Counted from the stretch's first letter, positions 17,471 through 26,622 are shown. The stretch: DNA of 64,000 nucleotides from Hufsiella ginkgonis (GCF_009834915.1 NZ_WVHS01000001.1:1116001-1180000), one strand, 5' to 3'. Translations and numbers: made by a program. Notes: generated by a model from the letters alone, not told the origin.

Positions 17471-18997
17471 ATGAGTCAGCCCGTTAAAATCAAAAACGCC
17501 TTAATATCTGTCTATTACAAAGATAATCTCGAGCCGCTGATCCGTCAGCTGCATAGCTTCGGGGTAACGTTATATTCAACGGGCGGAACGGAAAAATTCA
17601 TCCGCGACCTGGGGATCGGCGTAGTAGCGGTAGAGGACCTTACCGGCTATCCCTCTATCCTGGGCGGGCGGGTAAAAACCCTGCATCCGAAAGTTTTCGG
17701 GGGGATTCTTACACGCCGCGGACTGGAGACCGACAAGGCGCAGATTGCAGAATACGAGATCCCGGAGATCGACCTGGTGATCGTAGACCTGTATCCGTTC
17801 GAAGAAACCGTAAAAGCGGGCGGTACGGAACAGGAGATCATCGAGAAGATCGACATCGGCGGCATTTCGCTCATCCGCGCTGCGGCTAAAAACTTTAAAG
17901 ATGTGGTGATCATCGCCTCCAAAGACGATTACCAGCCGCTTCAGCAGATCCTGGAAGAAAATGCGGGTTATACCATGTTGGCGCACCGCAAGGCTTTTGC
18001 CAAAAAGGCGTTCCATGTATCGTCGCACTACGACACTGCCATATTCAACTACTTTAACCAGGAAGAGCCCATCCGGGTGTTCAAGCAAAGCGAGGAAAAA
18101 ACCACCGTGCTTCGTTACGGCGAAAACCCGCACCAGCAGGGCATATTCTACGGCGACCTCGACGCCATGTTCAAACAGCTGTCCGGTAAAGGGCTTTCTT
18201 ACAACAACCTGGTCGACGTAGATGCCGCCGTGGCGCTGATCGATGAGTTCACAGAGCCAACTTTCGCGATATTAAAACATACCAACGCCTGCGGCGTGGC
18301 TTCCCGCGCCAACCTCCTCGATGCCTGGAAAGACGCGCTTGCCTGCGACCCGGTTTCCGCATTCGGCGGCGTGCTGATCTGCAACGGCGAGGTTGATAAC
18401 GAAACTGCGCCCGAGATCAATAAGCTCTTTTTCGAAGTGCTTATCGCGCCCTCCTACACCCCGGAGGCCATTGCCACCTTTGCCGGGAAGAAAAACCGCA
18501 TCATCCTCGTGCGCCGGCAAACCAGCCTCCCGGCGAAACACTTTAAAACGCTGCTGAACGGCGTGATCGAGCAGGATAAAGACAATACCATCGAAGGCCC
18601 CGGGCTGATGACACCGGTTACCGATCGCAAACCGACACCGGAAGAACTTAACGACCTCTTTTTCGCGAACAAGATCGTAAAACACACCAAATCGAACACC
18701 ATCGTGCTGGTAAAGAACGGGCAGCTGCTGGCAAGCGGCGTGGGACAAACCTCCCGGGTAGACGCGCTGAAACAAGCCATCGTTAAGGCCGGGTCCTTTG
18801 GCTTTAAGCTTGACGGATCGGTAATGGCTTCCGATGCCTTTTTCCCGTTCCCAGACTGCGTGGAGATCGCCGCCGATGCCGGCATCACGGTAATATTACA
18901 ACCCGGCGGTTCTATCAAAGACCAGCTATCTATCGACATGGCGAACAAAAAAAATGTGGCGATGGTGACGACGGGGGTGAGGCATTTTAAACACTAG
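17471..18997 (+). CDS. purH: Bifunctional AICAR formyltransferase/IMP cyclohydrolase PurH
   Basis: The 508-residue enzyme carries out the last two steps of IMP synthesis. The N-terminal MGS-like cyclohydrolase domain (about 1-195) shows IKNALISVYYKDNLEPLIRQ, LYSTGGTEKFIRD and GYPSILGGRVKTLHPKVFGG. The C-terminal formyltransferase domain (about 200-508) has LRYGENPHQQG, AILKHTNACGVAS with the catalytic Lys-His pair, DPVSAFGGV, and a C-terminal block with SDAFFPFPDCVEIAADAGI and QPGGSIKDQLSIDMAN. It ends HFKH, usual for the family. The TAG stop (18995-18997) is the first three bases of the next intergenic repeat element. Confidence 0.97.
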   Translation: MSQPVKIKNALISVYYKDNLEPLIRQLHSFGVTLYSTGGTEKFIRDLGIGVVAVEDLTGYPSILGGRVKTLHPKVFGGILTRRGLETDKAQIAEYEIPEIDLVIVDLYPFEETVKAGGTEQEIIEKIDIGGISLIRAAAKNFKDVVIIASKDDYQPLQQILEENAGYTMLAHRKAFAKKAFHVSSHYDTAIFNYFNQEEPIRVFKQSEEKTTVLRYGENPHQQGIFYGDLDAMFKQLSGKGLSYNNLVDVDAAVALIDEFTEPTFAILKHTNACGVASRANLLDAWKDALACDPVSAFGGVLICNGEVDNETAPEINKLFFEVLIAPSYTPEAIATFAGKKNRIILVRRQTSLPAKHFKTLLNGVIEQDKDNTIEGPGLMTPVTDRKPTPEELNDLFFANKIVKHTKSNTIVLVKNGQLLASGVGQTSRVDALKQAIVKAGSFGFKLDGSVMASDAFFPFPDCVEIAADAGITVILQPGGSIKDQLSIDMANKKNVAMVTTGVRHFKH

Positions 18998-19140
18998 TTT
19001 TCAGTGATCAGTAATCAGTGATCAGTACCTGCAAATCGCCAGCTTCTATTCTCATACAAGCAACTTTATGTTTAGCCCATTCACTTCAAATGTTACCCAG
19101 ATCCCGAAAAACTGACAACTCATTACTGATTACTGATTAC
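18995..19140. repeat. Intergenic inverted-repeat element 2, between purH and mreB
   Basis: The left arm at 18995-19026 (TAGTTTTCAGTGATCAGTAA then TCAGTGATCAGT) begins with the purH stop codon. The right arm at 19111-19140 (ACTGACAACTCATTACTGAT then TACTGATTAC) ends 7 bases before the mreB -7 box. The arms are built of the same heptamer family as element 1. The base run after the left arm (ACCTGCAAATCGCC) resembles the corresponding part of element 6 (TTCCTGCAAGGCGCC). Confidence 0.8.
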
Positions 19141-19147
19141 TTTAAAG

Positions 19148-19155
19148 TACCTTTG
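19148..19155 (+). promoter_or_regulatory. -7 promoter box of mreB
   Basis: TACCTTTG, an exact TAnnTTTG match, lies 37 bases before the mreB ATG. It starts 7 bases after the right arm of the repeat element, so the -33 region of this promoter is made of ACTGATT repeats. Confidence 0.65.
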
Positions 19156-19192
19156 CATACTTTTTTTTACACACATTTAAACTCCATATTTG

Positions 19193-20215
19193 ATGGGATT
19201 ATTTAACTGGTTCACACAGGAAATAGCAATCGATCTGGGTACTGCAAATACCCTCATTATACATAACGATAAAGTGGTGGTGGATGAGCCCTCGATAGTG
19301 GCGTTTGACCGTACCACCAACAAGGTGATCGCCATCGGCAGGCAAGCCATGCAGATGGAGGGTAAGACCCACGAGAACATCCGCACGGTGCGGCCGCTAA
19401 AGGACGGGGTAATTGCCGACTTTAACGCCGCCGAGCACATGATCCGGGGAATGATCCGCATGATCAACAACGGCAAAGGCTGGTTTTTCCCGTCGCTGCG
19501 GATGGTGATCTGTATCCCTTCCGGTATCACTGAAGTGGAAAAACGTGCCGTGCGCGACTCCGCGGAGATCGCCGGCGCCAAAGAAGTTTACCTTATCCAC
19601 GAGCCGATGGCTGCTGCCGTAGGGATCGGCATCGACGTGGAAGAGCCGATGGGCAACATGATCATCGATATCGGCGGAGGGACCACCGAGATCGCGGTAA
19701 TCGCCCTTTCGGGGATTGTTTGCGACCAATCTATCCGCGTAGCGGGAGACAATTTCGACAGCGACATCGTTCAGTATATCCGCCGCCAGCATAACATCAT
19801 GATCGGTGAGCGTACTGCCGAAAAGATCAAGATCGAAGTTGGGGCTGCGCTGCCTGAGCTTCCCGACCCGCCGGCAGATTTCGCCGTACAGGGCCGCGAC
19901 CTGATGACCGGCGTGCCCAAACAGATCACGGTTTCTTATACAGAGATCGCTCATTGCCTGGATAAGTCCATTTCCAAGATCGAAGAAGCGATCCTGAAAG
20001 CGCTCGAGATCACACCTCCGGAGCTTTCCGCAGATATTTACCAAACCGGTATTTACCTTACCGGCGGCGGCGCTTTGCTGCGCGGACTGGACAAGCGTGT
20101 AGCCGCAAAAACGAAACTCCCGGTACATGTTGCCGAAGATCCGCTTCGCGCCGTAGTTCGCGGTACCGGCATCGCGCTGAAGAACATCGGGAACTTTAAA
20201 TTTTTGATGCAATAA
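19193..20215 (+). CDS. mreB: Rod shape-determining actin homologue MreB
   Basis: The 340-residue protein starts MGLFNWFTQEIAIDLGTANT. A TTG codon directly in front (19190) opens the frame but the ATG at 19193 is the natural start. Actin-fold ATP-binding motifs are present: phosphate-1 IDLGTANTLI, phosphate-2 IIDIGGGTTEIAVIAL and adenosine IYLTGGGALLRGLD. FPSLRMVICIPSGITEVEKR and YLIHEPMAAAVGIGID are MreB-specific. The N-terminal NWF may act as the membrane-binding region. MreB filaments guide the elongasome, whose other parts (MreC, MreD, PBP2, RodA) follow. A repeat element separates mreB from mreC. Confidence 0.97.
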   Translation: MGLFNWFTQEIAIDLGTANTLIIHNDKVVVDEPSIVAFDRTTNKVIAIGRQAMQMEGKTHENIRTVRPLKDGVIADFNAAEHMIRGMIRMINNGKGWFFPSLRMVICIPSGITEVEKRAVRDSAEIAGAKEVYLIHEPMAAAVGIGIDVEEPMGNMIIDIGGGTTEIAVIALSGIVCDQSIRVAGDNFDSDIVQYIRRQHNIMIGERTAEKIKIEVGAALPELPDPPADFAVQGRDLMTGVPKQITVSYTEIAHCLDKSISKIEEAILKALEITPPELSADIYQTGIYLTGGGALLRGLDKRVAAKTKLPVHVAEDPLRAVVRGTGIALKNIGNFKFLMQ

Positions 20216-20302
20216 GGAGCTATCAGCTACCAGCCACCAGCTATCAGCCCCGTTAAGGCGCCGAAACAGAGCTGAAGACTGATAGCTGACTGCTGATAGC
20301 CA
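20216..20302. repeat. Intergenic inverted-repeat element 3, between mreB and mreC
   Basis: The left arm at 20216-20249 consists of variants of AGCTATCAGC/AGCTACCAGC repeated three to four times. The right arm at 20269-20302 contains CTGATAGCTGACTGCTGATA. The core AGGCGCCGAAACAG at 20256-20269 matches the cores of elements 1 and 6. The element begins directly after the mreB TAA and ends 7 bases before the mreC ATG. The word differs from the TCAGTGA of elements 1 and 2, but the architecture is the same. Confidence 0.75.
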
Positions 20303-20309
20303 CAAGATT

Positions 20310-21149
20310 ATGCGTAACCTTTGGATTTTCCTCAGCAAGTACAGCGCATTTTTTTTCTTTATTATTTTTTTCGTGTGTTCGGTTACGATGGTGGTAAAGA
20401 ACAACTCCTACCAGCATGCTACTTTCATCAACTCGTCGGCTACCGTAGTGGGCGAGGCGTATGCGCGCATCAACGGCTATAAAAGCTACCTGAACCTCAA
20501 AGAAAAAGCGGACCTGCTGGCAGCAGAGAACGCAGCCCTGCGGCAGCAGCTTAAAACGTCCTTCTATTACGACTCGGTTACGCAGCGCACCGTAAAAGAC
20601 ACCCTCACCAAACAGCAATACACCTATATCGTGGCCCGGGTGGTAAACAACTCGGTGAACCAGAAGGACAACTTCTTGACCATCGACCGCGGAACGCGAC
20701 ATGGAATTGGCAAAGACATGGGCGTGGTTACCGCCAACGGCGTAGTAGGCATTATACGTAACGTAAATGAGCGCTATGCTACCATCTCCTCGCTCCTGAA
20801 CAGCGAAACGCACGTCAGCGCCACCGTAGCCGGTACTAACGCGTTCGGATCGCTGATCTGGGGAATTGGCAATTCAGACCCGACCATCGCCATCCTCCAG
20901 GATATTCCCAACCACATTATCGTTAAACCGGGGCAAAAGGTGGTAACCACCTCGCAGTCTACGCTGTTCCCCGCAGGGCATCCCATCGGCACCGTTAAAC
21001 GCATAAACCGCAACAGCGGAGGCAGTTTCTGGGACATCGAAGTAAAGCTGTCTACAAACTTTGCTACGCTCGAATACGTGTACGTGGTGAATAACCTGTT
21101 CGCCGCAGAGCAAAAACAACTGGAAGCAGAAAATAACAAGGTGAAATGA
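20310..21149 (+). CDS. mreC: Rod shape-determining protein MreC
   Basis: The 279-residue bitopic protein has one N-terminal transmembrane helix (about 9-28, KYSAFFFFIIFFVCSVTMVV). A periplasmic coiled coil follows (about 55-85, YLNLKEKADLLAAENAALRQ), then the MreC beta domain (about 105-270). That domain includes FLTIDRGTRHGIGKDMGVVT, GVVGIIRNVNERYATISSLL and GSLIWGIGNSDPTIAILQDI. MreC links MreB and PBP2 in the elongasome. The gene's stop overlaps the mreD start (ATGA), so the two are translationally coupled. Confidence 0.95.
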   Translation: MRNLWIFLSKYSAFFFFIIFFVCSVTMVVKNNSYQHATFINSSATVVGEAYARINGYKSYLNLKEKADLLAAENAALRQQLKTSFYYDSVTQRTVKDTLTKQQYTYIVARVVNNSVNQKDNFLTIDRGTRHGIGKDMGVVTANGVVGIIRNVNERYATISSLLNSETHVSATVAGTNAFGSLIWGIGNSDPTIAILQDIPNHIIVKPGQKVVTTSQSTLFPAGHPIGTVKRINRNSGGSFWDIEVKLSTNFATLEYVYVVNNLFAAEQKQLEAENNKVK

Positions 21150-21661
21150 GCCGGGTGATCCTCATAAATATGATACGCTTTATGGCACTCCTGTTTTTCC
21201 AGGTGTTCCTGTTAAAGAATATGGGGTATTATAACCTGGCTACGCCGTTCCTCTATATCCTGTTCATTATGCTGCTGCCATTCGGTATTCCCAATTGGCT
21301 GCTCTTCGTCCTTGCTTTTATTACCGGTTGTACGGTCGACGCTTTTTATGATACCGCCGGCGTAAATGCCGCGGCGTGTACCGTACTGGCCATGGTGCGG
21401 GTGATCTTTATCAGTATTACCGTGCAGCGCGAGGGGTTTGACAATGAGCCAGAGCCTAATCTCGCCGTTATGAACTTCCGGTGGTTCTTTTTCTACACGT
21501 TTGTACTTACAATCTTTCACCATACCACACTTTTCCTTCTCGAAACCTTTAATTTTGATGAAATTCAATATACCATCACGCGGATCCTGCTAAGCTCTGC
21601 GTTTACTATAGTATTGATCCTGGTATACGAATTCATATTCTCTACAAAGAAGGCGCGGTAA
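21146..21661 (+). CDS. mreD: Rod shape-determining membrane protein MreD
   Basis: The 171-residue protein has about five transmembrane helices (FMALLFFQVFLLKNM, ATPFLYILFIMLLPFGI, WLLFVLAFITGCTVDAFYD, FFFYTFVLTIFHHTTLFLLE, FTIVLILVYEFIF). Sequence conservation in MreD is low. The call rests on size, topology, the GCTVDAFYDTAGVNA segment typical of MreD, and its place between mreC and the PBP2 gene. It overlaps mreC by 4 bases and the PBP2 gene by 1 base (TAATG). Confidence 0.92.
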   Translation: MSRVILINMIRFMALLFFQVFLLKNMGYYNLATPFLYILFIMLLPFGIPNWLLFVLAFITGCTVDAFYDTAGVNAAACTVLAMVRVIFISITVQREGFDNEPEPNLAVMNFRWFFFYTFVLTIFHHTTLFLLETFNFDEIQYTITRILLSSAFTIVLILVYEFIFSTKKAR

Positions 21662-23580
21662 TGAATAGTTTTTTTGCGAGGCGGTTCGTGGTGCAGTCCA
21701 TATTCATCGTGGTAACGCTGTTGCTGCTTTCGCGGCTGTTCTATATCCAGGTGATAGATGACAGCTATGTGCTTTCCGGCAAGAACAACGTGTTGCGGCG
21801 GGTGATCAAGTTCCCCGCCCGGGGTTCTATCATGGACCGTACGGGTAAGCCGCTTGCGCAGAACGAGCCCGTTTACGACATTATGGTGATCCCCCGGGAA
21901 GTAAAAGCGTTTGATACGCTTGAGTTCTGCCGGTTGCTCAACATCGACAAAGAAGGCTTTGACAAGCGAATGAAAAAGGCGCGGACGTACTCCCCCAACC
22001 TGGCCTCCCCTTTCGAGAAATTGATCTCGGCACGTGACTTTGCCGCCATCCAGGAAAAGCTATCCGACTACCCGGGTTTCTTTAAACAGAGCAGAACGGT
22101 GAGGGCCTACCCGGATTCGGTGGCGGCGCACTTCCTTGGCTATACGCTTGAAGCTAACCAGGCCATTATAGAAAAGTTCGGGGGATACTATCGCCCCGGC
22201 GATTTTATTGGGATCGCGGGCGTGGAGAAGTCGTACGAAGAACTGCTTCGCGGCCAGCGCGGCGTGGAAAACGTACTGGTAGATGCACGCGGCCGCCCCA
22301 AGGGTATTTTTGCAGAAGGTAAATACGATACCGCCGCGGTTGCGGGCGACCGCCTCAAATCCTCTCTCGATCTCCGTATCCAGAAACTCGGGGAGCAGCT
22401 CATGGCCAATAAGGTGGGCAGTATTGTGGCCATCGAACCGGCAACGGGCGAGATCCTGGCTTTTGTGAGCAGCCCCTCGTACGATCCTAATCTAATGGTA
22501 GGACACGACCGCGGAAAGCATGTAGCCGCATTAAATAAAGACCCATATAAACCCCTCCTGGTACGACCGGTGGGCGCCTGGTATTCCCCGGGTTCGTCTT
22601 TCAAGCCGCTCGACGCATTAATTGCCTTACAGGAAGGATTGATCACTCCCTCTACCACTTTTTTTTGCCCGGGATATTATATGGCCGGTAATCACCGGGT
22701 AGCCTGCGAACATACCGACGGCACTACGGACATGACCAAGGCCATTAAAATGTCGTGCAATACCTATTTCTGTAACACGTTCGAGAAGCTGATCAATAAG
22801 AACGGGCCTAAGAGCACGCGTAATTCGTTTATCGACTGGCGTAAACGTGTAGCCGCTTTTGGTCTCGGCGACAAGCTGAATGTCGACCTCCCTTTTGAAA
22901 GAAAAGGAAATGTGCCAACCGATGAGCACTATGACAAGGTTTTCGGTAAGAACCGGTGGAGGGCCAGTTCGGTGATGTCGCTGGCCATAGGGCAGGGCGA
23001 ACTGCTGGCTACTCCCCTACAGTTGGCCAATATCGAGTGCGTTATTGCCAACCGGGGATACTATTATACGCCGCATCTTATTAAGTCGATCGGCGAAAAG
23101 GAGATCGTTAAGCCCGAATTCAGGGTAAGACACAATGCCGGGATAGACGCACGGCATTTTGAGCCGGTAATTAACGGGATGCAGCAGGTAGTAGAAAGCG
23201 GCACCGCAGCAGCCGTTAGGATCCCCAACATTATTATGTGCGGCAAAACAGGCACGGTACAAAACAACCGCGGTAAAAATCACTCGGTATTCGTGGCCTT
23301 CGCGCCGCGCGATAACCCGAAGATCGCCATTGCGGTGGTGGTAGAAAATGCCGGGTACGGCTCGTCGTACGCGGCGCCGATCGCCAGTTACCTGGTAGAA
23401 TTATACCTTACCGGCAACATCTCCAGGCCGAAATCTGAAGTAGATTGGATGAAACAGGCGAACCTGATGCCAGCACTAAAGGGTGTACCGGCCAAAAATG
23501 CTAAGCCCGCCAACAGCGATAGCCTTGTAAGAGACAGCATTCGCAAAGGATTAAAAACCGTAACCGCCAAAACCCGTTGA
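21661..23580 (+). CDS. mrdA: Penicillin-binding protein 2 (elongasome D,D-transpeptidase)
   Basis: The 639-residue class B PBP has an N-terminal membrane anchor (VVQSIFIVVTLLLLSRLFYI). The pedestal/dimerisation domain includes FPARGSIMDRTGKPLAQNEP and GIAGVEKSYEELLRGQRGVE. All three transpeptidase motifs are visible: SSFKPL (catalytic Ser and Lys, about residue 309), SCNT (SxN, about 364) and CGKTGTVQN (KTG, about 531). PBP2 crosslinks lateral-wall peptidoglycan with RodA. The basic C-terminal tail after about 600 is extra. rodA begins one base after the stop. Confidence 0.96.
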   Translation: MNSFFARRFVVQSIFIVVTLLLLSRLFYIQVIDDSYVLSGKNNVLRRVIKFPARGSIMDRTGKPLAQNEPVYDIMVIPREVKAFDTLEFCRLLNIDKEGFDKRMKKARTYSPNLASPFEKLISARDFAAIQEKLSDYPGFFKQSRTVRAYPDSVAAHFLGYTLEANQAIIEKFGGYYRPGDFIGIAGVEKSYEELLRGQRGVENVLVDARGRPKGIFAEGKYDTAAVAGDRLKSSLDLRIQKLGEQLMANKVGSIVAIEPATGEILAFVSSPSYDPNLMVGHDRGKHVAALNKDPYKPLLVRPVGAWYSPGSSFKPLDALIALQEGLITPSTTFFCPGYYMAGNHRVACEHTDGTTDMTKAIKMSCNTYFCNTFEKLINKNGPKSTRNSFIDWRKRVAAFGLGDKLNVDLPFERKGNVPTDEHYDKVFGKNRWRASSVMSLAIGQGELLATPLQLANIECVIANRGYYYTPHLIKSIGEKEIVKPEFRVRHNAGIDARHFEPVINGMQQVVESGTAAAVRIPNIIMCGKTGTVQNNRGKNHSVFVAFAPRDNPKIAIAVVVENAGYGSSYAAPIASYLVELYLTGNISRPKSEVDWMKQANLMPALKGVPAKNAKPANSDSLVRDSIRKGLKTVTAKTR

Positions 23581-23581
23581 C

Positions 23582-24841
23582 GTGAATAACCAGCGCAGCC
23601 TTTTTTTTAATGTAGATTGGGTGACCGTATTGCTCATCTTTGCGCTGATGTCTATCGGGCTGCTAAATATTCATTCGGCGGTGTTCGACCCGCTGCACCC
23701 CGACTTGTTCGATTCCCGCACCAGCTATGGGAGACAGTTCATATTCATTATTTCGTCGATGGTGATCGGCCTCGTGATCCTCCTGCTCGACAGTAAGTTC
23801 TTTAATGCCGCCTCTCCCATTTTTTACGGCATCACCATCTTTATGCTCGTACTGGTGCTGCTCATCGGCCGGAATATTGGCGGTAACCAGGCGTGGATCT
23901 CCATTGGCTCCTTTGGTTTGCAGCCCTCAGAGTTCGCCAAGTTCGCCACCTGCCTGTTGCTGGCCCGTTACCTGAGCGCCAGCACCACCAAGGTGCAGGA
24001 CCTTAAAACGCAGCTTTCGTGCGCCGCCATCATTATCGTACCGGTGGTCCTGATCCTTCGCCAGCCGGATGTGGGCTCGGCGCTGGTATTCACCTCGCTT
24101 ATTTTTGTGCTTTACCGCGAAGGGTTACCAGGCTATTTCCTGGTGGCCGAGCTGGTGGCCATTGTTTTATTCGTACTCACTTTATTATACAATAAGTTTT
24201 TTGTACTGGGCGGGGTAGTGGCGTTGGCGGCGTTCCTGTTTTACCAGTTTAAGAGGGCGAGAGTGCTGAGGATGCGGCTCATTATCGGGACGGCCCTATC
24301 CATCGGCTATGTGTTTTGTGTCGACTTTGCGTACACCAACGTACTTCAGCCGCATCACCGGAAACGCATCGATGTCATCCTCGGGAAAATAAACGACCCG
24401 CGCAACGAGGGATACAACCTCAACCAGTCGAAGATCGCCATTGGCTCAGGCCAGCTTTGGGGGAAAGGCTATATGCAGGGAACGCAAACGCGTTACGATT
24501 TCGTGCCTGAACAAAGTACCGACTTCATTTTTTGCACGATCGGCGAAGAGTGGGGCTTCGCGGGCTGTTTTGTGGTAATGGGGCTGTACGTGTTCCTGCT
24601 GATGCGTATTATATTCATCGCCGAGCGCCAGCGATCGGCATTTACGCGGATCTATGCTTATGGTGTGGCCTCCGTCATTTTCTTCCATTTTTTCATCAAC
24701 ATCGGGATGACGATCGGGCTGGTACCCGTTATCGGTATTCCGCTGCCGCTCATCAGCTACGGAGGGTCGTCGTTATGGGCGTTCACCATCCTGCTTTTTA
24801 TTATGCTCAAGCTGGATTCGAACCGGATGGGCGTACTCTGA
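23582..24841 (+). CDS. rodA: SEDS peptidoglycan glycosyltransferase RodA
   Basis: The 419-residue polytopic protein starts with GTG one base after the PBP2 stop; tight coupling supports that start. SEDS landmarks are NQAWISIGSFGLQPSEFAKF (about 100-119), LRQPDVGSALVFTSLIFVLY, YDFVPEQSTDFIFCTIGEEW (with the Asp expected to be catalytic) and PLPLISYGGSSLWAFTILL. A soluble-looking extension around 225-300, with RKRIDVILGKINDPRNEGYN, is normal for RodA of this phylum. It polymerises glycan strands at the elongasome and is the last gene of the mre cluster. Confidence 0.96.
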   Translation: MNNQRSLFFNVDWVTVLLIFALMSIGLLNIHSAVFDPLHPDLFDSRTSYGRQFIFIISSMVIGLVILLLDSKFFNAASPIFYGITIFMLVLVLLIGRNIGGNQAWISIGSFGLQPSEFAKFATCLLLARYLSASTTKVQDLKTQLSCAAIIIVPVVLILRQPDVGSALVFTSLIFVLYREGLPGYFLVAELVAIVLFVLTLLYNKFFVLGGVVALAAFLFYQFKRARVLRMRLIIGTALSIGYVFCVDFAYTNVLQPHHRKRIDVILGKINDPRNEGYNLNQSKIAIGSGQLWGKGYMQGTQTRYDFVPEQSTDFIFCTIGEEWGFAGCFVVMGLYVFLLMRIIFIAERQRSAFTRIYAYGVASVIFFHFFINIGMTIGLVPVIGIPLPLISYGGSSLWAFTILLFIMLKLDSNRMGVL

Positions 24842-24848
24842 GGTCTCC

Positions 24849-25934
24849 CTACGAAAAACGCCGGGTAATGATCGCGTACAACTTATCAACGGTAGCCTGT
24901 TTCGCCGACCATTGATTTTTCCCGCCATAGTTGGCTTCCAGGAACTTCACCGCGGCGTCATAACTTCCCGCCCGGTTGGCCATATCCATCGCTTCGCTGT
25001 AAGCGAGACTATAGCCGTTAAACAGGTCTTTAATAAAGAGCAGCTTGTCGTTCAGGTTCACCGCCGACTTAATGTCGCTTACCGGCTGTGTATACTGGGC
25101 CGCAGTAGCCGATGTTTTTAGCCCGGCCGATAACAGCTCATTAATAGTGGGCGCTTTTGCAGGGGCTTCAGCGGGCCCGGGGAGCGTATCTATGGCTACC
25201 GTTCTTTCACGGATCACTACCTCGTGCACTACCGGCCCGGCAATTGCGGGCGCCGGCTCAGGCGCTTTTTCTTCTGCCACGGGTTCCGGCGCCTTAACTG
25301 GTGCTGGATCTACCGGTTCCGGCTCGTTAGCGGATCCCGGTTGTGCTTCTTCAAGGTTTTCTTCGCGTTGCGGCGGCTCCACGGGCTCATCCGCTGTTTC
25401 ATCCTCTTCTTCCGGCTCAGTTGCGGCTTCTTCGGGCGCGCTATCCCCAATGGCTCCGTCAGGCGCTTCTTCAGGGTCCCCGTCTTCTATCGGTTCCGCA
25501 TCCAGGAAATGGCGGGTAACCGTCCCGGGCGCTTCTGCGGCACTTTCCGGTTCCTCGCCCTGCCCTGGTTCCGCATCGGTTTTAAGGCTTTCCTTAATTG
25601 GCTCGAATACCCATTCCCGCGAGGGTTGCTGCTCTTCTTCAACGGCTGCTTCCTGCACCGGCTCCTCCTTTTCCGCTGCCGCTGGATGCGCGGGTTTTTC
25701 GCTTTCCGCCACAGGCGAAGGAGGCTGGACGGCCGGGGTTGGGGGAACCGGCGCCGCCTGGCTAAACCGGTGAAGGATCTCGATATGGTCGTTTAGAAAG
25801 TGAGTATTCGCTCTTAAAAGTTCGAGCTCGAACTCGTTCAGGCTTTCGGGATTTTCGGCGAGGAATTTTTGCTGATCATGCAGCTCAGAAATAATTACAC
25901 CAATCTTTTTGATTATCTCTTTGGTATTCATCAT
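24849..25934 (-). CDS. Acidic Pro/Glu/Ala-rich protein of unknown function
   Basis: The 361-residue protein has two ordered ends and a low-complexity middle. The N-terminal helix (about 1-60) includes KEIIKKIGVIISELHDQQKF and FELELLRANTHFLNDHIEIL. Residues about 65-270 are dominated by E, P, A and V and are probably disordered. The C-terminal helical part (about 275-361) has VNLNDKLLFIKDLFNGYSLA and YSEAMDMANRAGSYDAAVKF. I recall proteins with such a C-terminus in related genomes but no assigned function. No signal peptide or membrane segment is seen, so it is probably cytoplasmic. It is convergent with rodA. The two long plus-strand frames over the middle are shadows of the biased codons. 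Confidence 0.85.
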   Translation of the reverse strand: MMNTKEIIKKIGVIISELHDQQKFLAENPESLNEFELELLRANTHFLNDHIEILHRFSQAAPVPPTPAVQPPSPVAESEKPAHPAAAEKEEPVQEAAVEEEQQPSREWVFEPIKESLKTDAEPGQGEEPESAAEAPGTVTRHFLDAEPIEDGDPEEAPDGAIGDSAPEEAATEPEEEDETADEPVEPPQREENLEEAQPGSANEPEPVDPAPVKAPEPVAEEKAPEPAPAIAGPVVHEVVIRERTVAIDTLPGPAEAPAKAPTINELLSAGLKTSATAAQYTQPVSDIKSAVNLNDKLLFIKDLFNGYSLAYSEAMDMANRAGSYDAAVKFLEANYGGKNQWSAKQATVDKLYAIITRRFS

Positions 25935-26031
25935 AAAGCAGGTAACAGCTAGTTGCGCAGGATGTTGGTAAGTCGCTTGTCAAAAATAGGATTTAATTCT
26001 GATATTGCCCGGCAAGCCCAAGCCTAAGAAA

Positions 26032-26604
26032 ATGCTATTCAGTGAACATACCTTTATAAAACGGGAACGTCCTACCGGCAGTATCGAAGTCATCTGCGGG
26101 TCTATGTTTTCGGGCAAAACCGAAGAACTTATCCGCCGTTTACGCCGCGCGCAAATTGCCCGGCTGAATGTCGAGATCTTTAAGCCGCGCACCGATACGC
26201 GTTACGACGAAGTTGCCGTGGTATCGCACAACATGAACTCGATCCAGAGCACCCCGGTAGAAAATTCCTCTTCTATCCTGCTGCTGGGCGCCAACACGCA
26301 GGTGGTGGGCATTGATGAGGCCCAGTTCTTTGATGCGGAGCTCCCCGATGTGTGTGTAAGGCTGGCTAACAATGGTATCCGCGTGGTGGTGGCAGGCTTA
26401 GATATGGATTTCCAGGGCAGGCCGTTCGGGCCGATGCCTGCGCTTATGTCTATTGCCGAGGAGGTAAGTAAGGTGCATGCTATTTGTGTACGATGCGGTA
26501 GCCCCGCCACTTATTCGTACCGTACGTCTGCCAGTGAAGCCACTATCCTGCTGGGCGAAAAAGACAGCTATGAGCCAAGGTGCAGGGAGTGTTTCTTTGA
26601 ATAG
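26032..26604 (+). CDS. tdk: Thymidine kinase
   Basis: The 190-residue type II thymidine kinase has a P-loop ([19 protein letters not shown], about 28-46). The catalytic/metal segment is [11 protein letters not shown], and the lasso carries two zinc-binding CxxC motifs ([15 protein letters not shown] and PRCRECFF). It phosphorylates thymidine for salvage into dTMP. The ATG at 26032 gives the usual family length; a TTG at 26005 would add nine residues (PGKPKPKK) with no family support. The gene is divergent from the acidic protein gene. Confidence 0.96.
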   Translation: MLFSEHTFIKRERPTGSIEVICGSMFSGKTEELIRRLRRAQIARLNVEIFKPRTDTRYDEVAVVSHNMNSIQSTPVENSSSILLLGANTQVVGIDEAQFFDAELPDVCVRLANNGIRVVVAGLDMDFQGRPFGPMPALMSIAEEVSKVHAICVRCGSPATYSYRTSASEATILLGEKDSYEPRCRECFFE

Positions 26605-26622
26605 CGGGCGATAACTGATTAC

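Noticed and set aside
19397-20404. 335-codon minus-strand frame over mreB
   Set aside because: mreB is certain on the other strand; the frame is an artefact of its codon bias.
25045-25796. Two long plus-strand frames, one Ser/Gly/Ala-rich and one Phe/Arg-rich
   Set aside because: Both are complements of the Glu/Pro/Ala codon bias in the acidic protein gene at 24849-25934.
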